From NCBI GenBank assembly GCA_945865925.1, contig CAMBFG010000003.1, forward strand, positions 1 to 64,000: 64,000 nt of DNA, read 5' to 3'. The position numbers were made by a program, and so were the translations under genes. The stretch is from Dehalococcoides mccartyi. Its GTDB lineage: Bacteria > Chloroflexota > Dehalococcoidia > UBA2979. Below are positions 1-7,887 of the stretch, piece by piece; position 1 is the stretch's first letter, and the number at the start of each line of letters is the position of its first letter. The notes below the pieces were generated by a model. That model made no database searches. It had not been told where the DNA came from and saw nothing but the letters and a program-made list of their open reading frames with translations.

Positions 1-70
1 GCGAGACGGCCATCACGGCCACCAGCGCTACCGCGGTGAGCGGAGCAAGAAACTTTTTGAATGAAGTCAA
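1..70 (-). CDS. N-terminus of a secreted protein (runs off the left edge)
   Basis: This coding start is too short for the ORF track. On the minus strand a TTG codon at 70..68 follows a GGAGG ribosome binding site with 5-base spacing. It opens a frame reading MTSFKKFLAPLTAVALVAVM and on to the edge: a short Lys-rich n-region, then a hydrophobic Ala/Val core. That is a typical Sec signal peptide, so the product is probably exported. The rest of the gene lies outside the window and its function cannot be told. Confidence 0.65.
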   Translation of the reverse strand, partial: MTSFKKFLAPLTAVALVAVMAVS

Positions 71-799
71 GGATTCCTCCAGGAATCAGTGCGTAATTGT
101 TCAGTCGGTCGTTGCGGTCTTGTCCCTGCCGTTCCCTTTCCTTATGACCAGGGACGGAGATGAGCATCTGATGCCGCCGCTCGAGCGGTGCGCCACCAGC
201 TACTGCTATCGCCCGTCTTTCGCGGTCGAACAGATTCTCGACATCGTATAAGCAGATGCAGATATGCACATGCAGACACGGTGCAAGGGTAGAAACGCAC
301 CTGGAGCCCCTTGGGTTAACTCCACCACCCAGGAATCTGGGAAGCCGGTCCTCGGTCGCTGGATCCGAGGCGGCACGACTAGATATAACGTATACGTCGC
401 CATCAACGCTTTAAGTCATCAGAGTAATCTGATTATCTGAACTTTATTGCATACCCAGATACACATGACGAGCATCACCGCGGCGCCTGCCCCAACCGGT
501 AACACCGGCCTTGCCCAGCCGGGCAGTGCCTCACCGTAGGCGTATGCCGAGGCGGTACGAGCATCTACTGCCCCCGACTCCATTCAACGGCAACCGCCCC
601 GTGACCCCGCGACCACCGGGCACCCTCCCGTTAACTAAACCCCGACAACAGCGTTCGCTGTATTACGAACGGGGAAATGCGGTACCGGCCGACTGCCCGA
701 CGCGGGCTGCCCACAGCTTGCCTGTCTATACTTTGAGTGAGTCTCCGGCCTACAGCGGCGCCTCGCGCACAGTCGACAGACGGTTGAGGAGCGGCCCAG
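71..799. other. Long intergenic region without a convincing gene
   Basis: About 730 bases separate the divergent secreted-protein start from the sigma-factor gene. The ORFs called here (36..251, 206..406, 511..813 and others) have no recognisable domain, no good ribosome binding site and base use unlike the neighbouring genes. Part of the region (about 60-450) is clearly less GC-rich than the surroundings. A TATACT hexamer at 727-732 could be the -10 of the sigma gene, but no good -35 is seen. Confidence 0.5.
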
Positions 800-1543
800 G
801 TGCAGCCGGGTAGCGCGGATCGCACTCACTCACGGGGCGGCTTACCGGTCGAACAGGAACGCACGCTTGTCGAGCGCGCGGGCCGGGGCGACCAGCAGGC
901 CGTCGGGCTGCTGTACGACGCCTACGTCGCACCGCTCTACCGGTTCTGCCTCTCCCGCGTCGGCAACGAAACTGACGCGGAAGACCTCGCTGAAGAGATC
1001 TTCATCAAGGTCATGCAGGCAGTCTCTGGGTTCGAGTGGCGACCGCTTCCTCCCCTCACCTCAGGTGCGGGGAGTGCGGCCGGCAAGGGGAGCGCAGCAG
1101 CGCAGGGCGGGACGGCTGAAGCAGTCGAGGAGCGGAGTCCCTTCCGCGCCTGGCTCTTCCGCATCGCCCGCAACCACGTCATCTCGCACTACCGGCGATC
1201 CGCACTGCGGACCACGGTGGGAGAGGTGCCGGACTGGATCGCGGACGAACATCGGGGCCCGGCGGAACTCGCCGAAACCTCGATCACCATCCAGGAGATC
1301 TTCGTCGCGGTGGAGCAACTGCCCCCCGCACAGCGCGAAGTGATCCGCCTACGGTTCGGCGCCGGGATGACCGTCGCAGAGACCGCCGAAGCGCTGGAGA
1401 AGCACGAGACCAACGTCAAAGTGCTTCAGCACAAAGGCGTCAAACGACTGAAAGAGATCCTGGAACGCCAGGACAGCGAGGCTGAAGCCGCTCACGAGCG
1501 GACTCCGGCACCGAAGGAGCAATCAGGGCGATGGGCGAGGTAA
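800..1543 (+). CDS. ECF-like RNA polymerase sigma factor
   Basis: Sigma-70 family transcription initiation factor of 247 aa. Region 2 is clear (residues about 15-75, with YDAYVAPLYRFCLSRVG and DAEDLAEEIFIKVM). Region 4 is at about 165-225 (QLPPAQREVIRLRFGAGMTV, then a helix-turn-helix). Between them sits a low-complexity Gly/Ala/Ser insert of about 35 residues that splits region 2 before the conserved FRAWLFRIARNHVISHYRR part. The GTG start is chosen because GAGGAG lies at normal spacing. It overlaps the next gene by 13 bases, so the pair is probably co-transcribed. The downstream DUF5667-like membrane protein is a candidate regulator of this sigma factor (inference). Confidence 0.85.
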   Translation: MQPGSADRTHSRGGLPVEQERTLVERAGRGDQQAVGLLYDAYVAPLYRFCLSRVGNETDAEDLAEEIFIKVMQAVSGFEWRPLPPLTSGAGSAAGKGSAAAQGGTAEAVEERSPFRAWLFRIARNHVISHYRRSALRTTVGEVPDWIADEHRGPAELAETSITIQEIFVAVEQLPPAQREVIRLRFGAGMTVAETAEALEKHETNVKVLQHKGVKRLKEILERQDSEAEAAHERTPAPKEQSGRWAR

Positions 1544-2496
1544 CTCCCCTCATGGGTAGTCTGGCCGAGGAGCAGCCCGCCGACGCGGCCGCTCTGGCGG
1601 ACGCGCTGCGCTTTGCCGATGCCCTCGAACTCGCCGAGGACAGCCGCGACGCCGACATCGACCCGCGCGAAGACCCCGCGCTCGCCGGCCTGCTCACGAT
1701 GGTGAGCGCACTGCGCGGCCCGATCGCGGAAGCGACGGACGGCCAGTCGTTCCGCTCCTTCCATCACCGCTCGCGCGCGGCCATCCTCCACTCGCTCGAA
1801 GCCGAGCGCGTCCCCACCGTCCCCGCCAACGTCAGCACCTTCCGAGTGCGCGCCAGCCGCCTGTGGTACGGCCTCGCCGGTACCGCCGCCGCAATCGGCC
1901 TGCTCGCCCTCGGCAACCCCAGCCCGGGCACTGGCACGCCGGGCGGCGAGAACCTGACCGTTGCCAGCACGACGGACGAACTCGACCGCATGGCGATCGC
2001 GCTCGCGACGATCCAACAGCGCAGCGAACGCGGCGAGTCCGTGCCCGCACCGCTCCTCCGCGAAGTCGTGGAGACCAGCGCGCGGATGTCCAACCTGATC
2101 GAACAGCGCCCGGACGTGATCTCGCGTCAGGCCGTCACCACTTACGCGACCGCCGTCGCCGCCGGCGCTCAGGTCCTCGAGACCGCCACGGCTGGCCCGG
2201 GTGCCGAGGGCGCCCTCGCTGCCGCGCAGCGGGCCGCGAAGGACGGCGCCGTCGTCGCCACGCGCTTCCTCGCCACTCAGCCCACCGCGACGCCGACGGG
2301 TACCGCGACCGCGACGCCCACGGGCACGCCGACGGCAACCCCGACCGGCACACCCACCTCGACGCCGACGGGCACTCCGACCTCGACTCCGACGGCGACG
2401 CCAACCGGGACGCCGACTGGGACTCCGACGAGCACGCCAACCGCGAGCCCGACGCCGACCGGGACTCCGGACGACGGCGAGATCATCCGCCGCTAG
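1531..2496 (+). CDS. DUF5667-like membrane protein with Thr-Pro stalk, sigma-factor partner
   Basis: A 321-aa protein that overlaps the sigma gene by 13 bases. The cytoplasmic N-terminus (about 1-105) contains the FRSFHHRSRAAIL stretch. One membrane segment follows at about 110-127, then a helical extracytoplasmic domain (about 140-250) and a C-terminal tail of (A/S/G)TPT repeats. The arrangement resembles DUF5667 proteins encoded beside ECF sigma factors in Chloroflexota. A role as anti-sigma factor or envelope sensor is inferred from position only; no zinc-binding anti-sigma motif is visible. Confidence 0.7.
   Translation: MGEVTPLMGSLAEEQPADAAALADALRFADALELAEDSRDADIDPREDPALAGLLTMVSALRGPIAEATDGQSFRSFHHRSRAAILHSLEAERVPTVPANVSTFRVRASRLWYGLAGTAAAIGLLALGNPSPGTGTPGGENLTVASTTDELDRMAIALATIQQRSERGESVPAPLLREVVETSARMSNLIEQRPDVISRQAVTTYATAVAAGAQVLETATAGPGAEGALAAAQRAAKDGAVVATRFLATQPTATPTGTATATPTGTPTATPTGTPTSTPTGTPTSTPTATPTGTPTGTPTSTPTASPTPTGTPDDGEIIRR
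2281..2469 (+). repeat. In-frame TP(T/S)GTPT coding repeat
   Basis: A run of degenerate 6-codon units (acgccgacgggcacg-like) encodes the Thr-Pro-rich tail of the DUF5667-like protein. Similar but shorter TPTxTPT tracts occur in the proteins at 17241-19043 and 34416-36524. Such tails usually act as extended cell-wall spacers. Confidence 0.85.
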
Positions 2497-2637
2497 CCCT
2501 CGACGCTTCCGCCCGACGGCCGACACCCGCATCGATGCAGCGCGGGCGTCTTGCTCTACTGATCCATTACGCATTCACCTCCTGAATCGCTACTTCCTTC
2601 ACCCCTGTCGGCGGCGTCGGTACCGCCTCGCGCATGT

Positions 2638-3039
2638 ATGTTCCGTCACGTTGACAGCAACCCCGTACGGCTCCCCTTGCCCTGGAATGACGGCAACATG
2701 CGCCCACTCAACGCGTCCATTGCGTCACTCCGCTCCGAGCGCACCCACCTCCCCTCTCGACGCGATCGAGCACGATGGGCGGCTCTGGTGATCGCCTCGA
2801 GCGTCGCGTTCTTCGCCCACGTCCGGGCGAAGGCTACCGACCCTCGCGTTGGGCGCGGCGGCGTGCCGCGCACGCACCCGTTCGGGTGGGGGCGTTCGTG
2901 TGATGGCTGCGATGTCCCCGGCGAGTGGCCGCTACTGACGAACGGCGGTCGCTACTGCGAGGACTGTGCCGCGTACGTCAGCGAGACGACAGGCGCGCGC
3001 CCGGTACACCCGCCGACCTCGACCCGCCACGACGCGTAG
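2638..3039 (+). CDS. Small zinc-ribbon protein (uncertain start)
   Basis: The C-terminal half carries two CxxC knuckles (SCDGCDVPGEW and RYCEDCAAYV), as in a small zinc ribbon. The codons there have strongly GC-rich third positions, like real genes nearby. The N-terminal half is Arg-rich and contains a short hydrophobic stretch (ALVIASSVAFFAHV) that might be a membrane anchor. The start is not fixed: ATG at 2638 or 2698 are both possible and neither has a strong ribosome binding site. The gene stands alone between the sigma operon and the convergent MFS genes. No function is recognised. Confidence 0.45.
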   Translation: MFRHVDSNPVRLPLPWNDGNMRPLNASIASLRSERTHLPSRRDRARWAALVIASSVAFFAHVRAKATDPRVGRGGVPRTHPFGWGRSCDGCDVPGEWPLLTNGGRYCEDCAAYVSETTGARPVHPPTSTRHDA

Positions 3040-3066
3040 ACAAGCGCCCCGGCCTGGAACGCGCCG

Positions 3067-4266
3067 CTACTCGCCTCGGTCGGCGCGGAGCCACATCGTG
3101 TACGCACCGCCGCCGAGGATGGCGAGGGTAGCCGCGAGCGCTGCGTACGCCTCCAGCAGGTGCGCGTCGCCGATGATGCCGGCGCCGGCAGCCGTCATCG
3201 AGAAGACCACCGCGATGCCAAGCGGCGCGACGGAGAGCACCGTCGCGCGGAGGGCGGACTCGGTCCTCGTGTTCACGTACCCACTGAGTGCGGGACCACC
3301 GAGGCTGAGCGATGCCATGAAGAGCGGATACGCCGCCAGCGCCCAGATGCTGTCGACCGTCGCCAGCACGACCAGCGAGGCGATCGACCCCACTAGCGAG
3401 AGCGCGAACGTCCGCTGGATCCCGAATGTCTGCACCACCCTCGCGCTGCCGATGGAGCCGACGATCGCACCGACGAAGATGGGGACGACTGCCACGCCGA
3501 ACCAGGCCACCGGCACCTCGTGTCGCGCGAGGAACGGCTGGAAGAGGATCGCGTTCGCCGGCCGCGATGACGCGAGGGCGACCTCGAAGAGGATCGCCCA
3601 GCGCACGGCCGCCCGCGCACGCAGTGCCCCGAAGGCACCTCGTAGCGTGGCGACGTAGGACGGCCGCACGCCGCCCTTCCTCGGCGGCTCGCGCATCGCC
3701 AGCGCGACGAGCATCGAGGGGATGACCGGCACGGCACCTGCAAGGATGCCCCACATGAGATTCGTCTGTGACGCGACGGCGCTGCCGACAATCGAGCCGA
3801 ACATGCCGGCCGTCGCCGTGATCGCCAGCAGGCGCCCGGCCTGACTCGGGTACTCGCGCTCGCGATCCTCGGCGGCCAGGGCGTCGTAGATGTAGGCGTT
3901 CTCGTTGCCCTGCCAGAAGGTGAGGCCGAACGCCCACAGCGCATACGACAGCACCAGCAGCGGGAAGTTCGAGGCGAGTCCGAACAGGAGGATGCCCGCA
4001 CCCTCGATCGCCATGCCAACGATGAAGGTGAGGCGGCGGCCGTAGCGATCGGCGAAGGCACCCGTCGGCACCTGCCCCACCATCTTCACGACCTGGAAGA
4101 ACGTCTCCATCAGCCCGACCTGCGCGAGCGAGAGGTCGCGGTAGTCGGTCAGGTACACGACCCATACCGCGAGGTGCGGTTGCAGCCGTCCCACCGCCAT
4201 GAACGCGAACAGCAACCGCACGTTCCGCGTCGCGCGGAACGGCCGAGGTACCGCCGTCGAGGGCAT
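3067..4266 (-). CDS. MFS transporter (second of a tandem pair)
   Basis: Major facilitator superfamily permease of 399 aa with about 12 hydrophobic segments. The loop 2-3 signature is visible as GAFADRYGRR. The ORF track extends the frame to 600 aa, but the extension lies antisense-like across the upstream paralogue. The ATG giving MPSTAVPRPFRATRN matches the start region of that paralogue (MAQAVARPFRADRN). The gene follows the paralogue after 5 bases, so the two are probably one operon. Substrate is unknown; export of a small molecule or drug is the usual role of this type. Confidence 0.85.
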   Translation of the reverse strand: MPSTAVPRPFRATRNVRLLFAFMAVGRLQPHLAVWVVYLTDYRDLSLAQVGLMETFFQVVKMVGQVPTGAFADRYGRRLTFIVGMAIEGAGILLFGLASNFPLLVLSYALWAFGLTFWQGNENAYIYDALAAEDREREYPSQAGRLLAITATAGMFGSIVGSAVASQTNLMWGILAGAVPVIPSMLVALAMREPPRKGGVRPSYVATLRGAFGALRARAAVRWAILFEVALASSRPANAILFQPFLARHEVPVAWFGVAVVPIFVGAIVGSIGSARVVQTFGIQRTFALSLVGSIASLVVLATVDSIWALAAYPLFMASLSLGGPALSGYVNTRTESALRATVLSVAPLGIAVVFSMTAAGAGIIGDAHLLEAYAALAATLAILGGGAYTMWLRADRGE

Positions 4267-4271
4267 CGAGG

Positions 4272-5501
4272 TCACGCGCGCACCTCGATGGTCGTCCGTG
4301 CCTCGCGCGCGTCGGCACGTTGCCAGAGGGCGAACGCGACACCGGATCCCACGCCACCGAGGAGCGCCAGGGCGATGAAGCCGAGGCCCAGGTGCGCGTC
4401 CGCGGCGATTCCGGCCAACGGCCCGGCCACCATCAGCACCAGCGAGAAGCCTACCGGCCCGACGGACAGCACGGTCGCGCGCACGGCGGACCCCGTGCGG
4501 TCGTTGATGTACCCGCCGAGCGCCGGTGACACCGTGCCTGTCGCGAACTGCGAAATCCACAGCGCAGGCAACATCCACACCGAGTCGATCATGCCGACGA
4601 GCAGCAACCCACCGGTAACCACCACGGCGGCCGCGGCCATCGTCCGACGCAACCCCAACCGCCTCGACAGGGGCGCGCTTGCGATCGATCCCGCGGCGTG
4701 CGCCAGTCCCGACGGCGCGTATGCCAACCCGAACCATGCCAATGGCACAGCGTGATGCGCAAGGAACGGCTGCACCAACAGAAAACTTGCAGGGGAGGCA
4801 GCACCGACGAGCATCACGTCGAACAGGATCGCCCAGCGCAACGCTGCCCGTTCGCGCAGCACGCGCCACGCACCTCGCAGCGTCTCGATGTACGGCAGGT
4901 GGGTTGTCTGGCCATGCCTCGGCGGCTCGTCCATCACCAGCAGCACCCCCACCGCAAGGAGCGCAGGCACCACGCCGGCGAGCGTCGCGAGGGCAAGCGA
5001 GGTCCCCGCAGCGAGCGCCGCACCGGCGATCCCCCCGGCAGTGAACGCGACATTCACCGCCGCCCCAAAGCGACCGGACCGCTGCGCGAACTCGGCCTCT
5101 CGGCCCTCGGCGGCCAGGGCGTCGTAGATGTACGCCCCGTCGTTGCCGCTCCGGAACGCGAAGCCGAGCGACCAGAGGACATACGAAACGAGGAGCAACG
5201 GGAAGTTCCCGGCGAGCGCAAAGATCAGAATGCCGCCGCCCTCGATGATCGTCCCGACCATGAAGGTGAGCCGGCGTCCGAAGCGATCAGCAAAGGCGCC
5301 CGTGGGCACCTCCGCGATCAACTTCACGCCCCAGAAGAACGCCTCCATGATGCCGACCTGCGTGAGCGAAAGGTCGCGGTAGTCGGTCAGGTAGACGACC
5401 CAGATGGCGAGGTGGGGCTGGAACTGGGCGACCAGCGTGAACCCCAGCATCAGCCTGAGATTGCGGTCGGCCCGGAACGGTCGAGCGACAGCCTGCGCCA
5501 T
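4272..5501 (-). CDS. MFS transporter (first of a tandem pair)
   Basis: A 409-aa MFS permease with about 12 membrane segments and motif A GAFADRFGRR. It shares long identical blocks with the downstream gene (VWVVYLTDYRDLSL, IYDALAAE), so the pair arose by tandem duplication. Both encode complete transporters, so a homo- or heteromeric arrangement is possible but not shown. Substrate unknown. Confidence 0.88.
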   Translation of the reverse strand: MAQAVARPFRADRNLRLMLGFTLVAQFQPHLAIWVVYLTDYRDLSLTQVGIMEAFFWGVKLIAEVPTGAFADRFGRRLTFMVGTIIEGGGILIFALAGNFPLLLVSYVLWSLGFAFRSGNDGAYIYDALAAEGREAEFAQRSGRFGAAVNVAFTAGGIAGAALAAGTSLALATLAGVVPALLAVGVLLVMDEPPRHGQTTHLPYIETLRGAWRVLRERAALRWAILFDVMLVGAASPASFLLVQPFLAHHAVPLAWFGLAYAPSGLAHAAGSIASAPLSRRLGLRRTMAAAAVVVTGGLLLVGMIDSVWMLPALWISQFATGTVSPALGGYINDRTGSAVRATVLSVGPVGFSLVLMVAGPLAGIAADAHLGLGFIALALLGGVGSGVAFALWQRADAREARTTIEVRA

Positions 5502-5594
5502 GGCCTCGCGCCCCCTCGGCGCGAAGGCCGAGGTTAGCGCGTCAGGCCGCGAAGTGAGCGTGAGCGCTGGTCGCGCTCACGCCCGGAGACAGCG

Positions 5595-5837
5595 CTAGTC
5601 ACAGCCGTTGTCGACCAACGCCTGCTGGAGCCGCTGGATCTCCGCCTCGATCACCGTGTTGTTCGGCGAGTTGGCCGTACTGCCCGGAAGCAGATCCCCA
5701 CCGACCGTCGCCCCACCCGCGATGGCCAGCGGCGCTCGCTCCATCTCGGACAGGATCTCCTGCTGCCGTGCGATCGCCCCCCGCAGTTCCTCGCAGGTCG
5801 CCTCGTGGTCGACTGCCTTGATCTCGATATCGGTCAT
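5595..5837 (-). CDS. Small coiled-coil protein of unknown function
   Basis: An 80-aa acidic protein beginning MTDIEIKAVDHEATCEEL. The start is chosen at this ATG, not at the ORF-track start 14 codons upstream, because AGAGG sits 6 bases before it. Predicted helical stretches (residues about 12-32 and 57-75) flank a Gly/Ala-rich middle. No family is recognised. Confidence 0.6.
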   Translation of the reverse strand: MTDIEIKAVDHEATCEELRGAIARQQEILSEMERAPLAIAGGATVGGDLLPGSTANSPNNTVIEAEIQRLQQALVDNGCD

Positions 5838-5958
5838 CGGGTGCCTCTTCTCAGAGGACGGCACCAGCCGTCCAGACACCCATTGGAGCCTGCGCCCGCT
5901 CGCACTCGCGTCACGAAGAGCCGAGGGGGCGTCGCAAAGGTGTGGCGGGAGAAGGTAC

Positions 5959-6720
5959 TTAGCCCGAAATGCTGCTGGCGCGGCGCTTCGCCTGCGCGGC
6001 GCGGTCGGCGCGGGCGCGGTTGCCTTCCAGGCGGGCCATCATCTGCATCGCCTTCTTCGTGTCGGAGGCGACGCGGGCGGGTTCCATCGAGCGCAGGCGG
6101 TACTTCGAGAGCCAGTAGGTGAAGGCGTGCATCGCCGAGAGGTCGATCTCTTCGGAGACGTCCGTGCCGCCCTCCTGGAGGTAGAGCAGTTTCAACTCCT
6201 CCAGCGGCTTGCCGTACACGTGCTCGTAGGCAGCGATGTCGGCGTTGCGGCGCCCGTAGTGCGTGAGGCCGCCGGCCTTGAGCAACTCCTGCTCCGTCGA
6301 CAGCATCAGCAGCTCCTCGATCACCACGCCGTATTGGAAGTTCAGGTGGGCGCGGTACTTCGCCGGGCCGATCGCGTGCTCGAAGTCCTCTTCCGTCTCG
6401 GTGCGCGGCGGCAGGCCCATGATCAGCAGCCGCTCGGTCTCCGCGAGCGGCACGAGGTCACCCGCCGCATCGATCAGCCGCTGCGCGAGCCGCAGCCAGT
6501 CGAAGGCTTCGCCGCCGACGAGGTAGACGTGCTCCATGCCTTCGAGGATCTCGAACGGCGCGACCCACCTCGCGACGATGGCGAGCAGCGTGTCGTACCA
6601 GTCGTCACCGCGGCGAAGAGCGCGGCGATACGCCTCGACCGCCTGGTCAGGCAGCAGCGCCCCCTCCACGGGGACGTGGAGGTCGAGCGCATCGGCAACG
6701 AGTGGCGTCGATGTAGGCAT
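5959..6720 (-). CDS. Conserved-looking hypothetical protein
   Basis: A soluble 253-aa protein rich in helices, with no signal peptide or membrane segment and a basic Arg/Ala-rich C-terminus (RARADRAAQAKRRASSISG). The family is not recognised. ATG 6720 (MPTSTPLV) is preferred over GTG 6726 because TACACT at 6735..6730 lies 9 bases upstream and would give a nearly leaderless transcript. There is no Shine-Dalgarno sequence. Confidence 0.65.
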   Translation of the reverse strand: MPTSTPLVADALDLHVPVEGALLPDQAVEAYRRALRRGDDWYDTLLAIVARWVAPFEILEGMEHVYLVGGEAFDWLRLAQRLIDAAGDLVPLAETERLLIMGLPPRTETEEDFEHAIGPAKYRAHLNFQYGVVIEELLMLSTEQELLKAGGLTHYGRRNADIAAYEHVYGKPLEELKLLYLQEGGTDVSEEIDLSAMHAFTYWLSKYRLRSMEPARVASDTKKAMQMMARLEGNRARADRAAQAKRRASSISG

Positions 6721-6799
6721 AGACACTTCAGTGTAGATCGATGCGCGGGCTGCGACGGCGCGCCGTTGCGCTCACACAGACTCGAACTCAGGGTGTCGC

Positions 6800-7348
6800 T
6801 CAGAGCGGCGGAAGCAGCGCTTCCGCCTGGCGTTCGAGGATCGCGTCCACGGTCGCCTCGATGGTGAGTGCGGAGGAATCGACCCACAGGCCGAAGCCAG
6901 CGAGTTCCTCGCGCATCGCGGTGTCGAGGTGCGTCCAGCCGTCGCCGGACTTCCCGCCGCGCGCGCGGTCGCGTTCCAGCGTCACCTCGACGGCGGGGGC
7001 GAGGACGACGAGCCGGAGGCGGGCGCCGCGCAGGTACCCCCGGAACGCCTCGAGGTGATAACGGGTCACCACAACGAGATCGAGGAATGGGGTGAAGCCG
7101 CCTTCGGCGTAGGAGCGCGCGAGCAGGCACATGTTGCGGACCGCAAGTTCGTACTGGCGCTCCGCCTCACCCTCGAGCGCACCGTCTTCGGGCCAGGCGG
7201 CGCCACGCACGACCCAGTGCCGGAGCGCGTCGCCCTCGACGAGCGCGGAACGGTCGAGCCGCTCGGCGAGCGCGCGGGCGACGGAGGTCTTCCCGGCGCC
7301 GGGGATCCCGGTCACGAGCCAGATCTCCGGCGGGCGTCCCATGGTCAT
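6800..7348 (-). CDS. P-loop nucleotide kinase-like protein
   Basis: A 182-aa AAA/zeta-toxin-like kinase fold. The Walker A motif (GIPGAGKTS) begins about 15 residues from the start, a first strand WLVTG precedes it, and an R-rich lid segment (LERDRARGGKSGDGW) follows. This fits small-molecule kinases such as gluconate, shikimate or chloramphenicol-phosphotransferase relatives. The substrate cannot be read from sequence. The ATG at 7348 is favoured by GAGGGGG about 8 bases upstream; an ATG two codons later is also possible. Confidence 0.75.
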   Translation of the reverse strand: MTMGRPPEIWLVTGIPGAGKTSVARALAERLDRSALVEGDALRHWVVRGAAWPEDGALEGEAERQYELAVRNMCLLARSYAEGGFTPFLDLVVVTRYHLEAFRGYLRGARLRLVVLAPAVEVTLERDRARGGKSGDGWTHLDTAMREELAGFGLWVDSSALTIEATVDAILERQAEALLPPL

Positions 7349-7459
7349 CGGCGATCCCCCTCGGAGGCATTGTCGGGGGTGCGGAGGGGTTGGAGGGAGA
7401 GCGGTTCGACAGGCTGCCCGCCCCGCCAGAGAATCGAAGCACCCTGCAGGAGGCCACCG

Positions 7460-7774
7460 ATGTTTATCGCGATGAACAACTTTGCCGTGAAGTCCGGCCA
7501 CGAAGCGGAGTTCGAGGAGCGCTGGCGCACCCGCGAGTCCTATCTCGCCGATGTCGATGGCTTCATCCACTTCGCCCTGCTGCGAGGCGAGGAACCCGGG
7601 GACTACGCCAGCCACACCATCTGGCGCGACCGCGCGGCCTTTGTCGCATGGACGCAGTCACCTTCGTTCGCGGCGGCGCACCGGCAGGGCTCGGTGGCGC
7701 CAGTGCTCGATGGCGCTCCACACGTCCGGCTGCTGGAGTCGGTGATGACCCAGGGCGCGCCGATCGGCGGATAA
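7460..7774 (+). CDS. Antibiotic biosynthesis monooxygenase (ABM) fold protein
   Basis: A 104-aa ferredoxin-like alpha+beta barrel protein of the ABM/IsdG/HmoA type. It contains FEERWRTRESYLADVDGFIHFALLRGE and YASHTIWRDRAAFVAWTQSPSF, the characteristic W-rich pattern. Members oxidise quinol-like substrates or degrade heme. Which applies here is unknown, although the HmoA-like pattern argues for a heme-related role. AGGAGG lies 6 bases before the ATG. Single gene between a divergent kinase and the dnaJ operon. Confidence 0.75.
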   Translation: MFIAMNNFAVKSGHEAEFEERWRTRESYLADVDGFIHFALLRGEEPGDYASHTIWRDRAAFVAWTQSPSFAAAHRQGSVAPVLDGAPHVRLLESVMTQGAPIGG

Positions 7775-7846
7775 GCCCGCCCAAGCCCGAGGGAAGCAAT
7801 CCTCGCGGATGGGCGATGGGAACCCTTCACTCACGTGGTCAACAAT

Positions 7847-7867
7847 CTTTAGTCGACAACACTCAAC
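7847..7867 (+). promoter_or_regulatory. HAIR-type operator for HspR
   Basis: The sequence CTTTAGT-N7-ACTCAAC matches the HspR inverted repeat CTTGAGT-N7-ACTCAAG at 12 of 14 positions with the exact 7-base spacer. It overlaps the -35 region of the dnaJ promoter, and hspR itself is the second gene of the operon, so autorepression is predicted. Confidence 0.75.
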
Positions 7868-7881
7868 TTACGAGTTATGGT
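7853..7881 (+). promoter_or_regulatory. Promoter of dnaJ-hspR-clpC (leaderless)
   Basis: TCGACA (7853-7858), a 17-base spacer and TATGGT (7876-7881) form a plausible housekeeping promoter. The -10 ends 6 bases before the dnaJ ATG at 7888, so the transcript should start at or next to the start codon. No Shine-Dalgarno sequence precedes the ATG. Confidence 0.65.
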
Positions 7882-7887
7882 GTCTGC

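Noticed and set aside
511-813. 100-aa ORF before the sigma gene
   Set aside because: Overlaps the sigma start, has no ribosome binding site or domain, and its codon pattern is unlike real genes here.
2281-2469. Possible CRISPR array or satellite DNA
   Set aside because: Units are short, contiguous, in frame and encode a TPT tail; there are no spacers.
4267-4869. N-terminal extension of the second MFS gene to 600 aa
   Set aside because: Out-of-frame reading through the upstream paralogue; the aligned start of both paralogues fixes the ATG at 4266.
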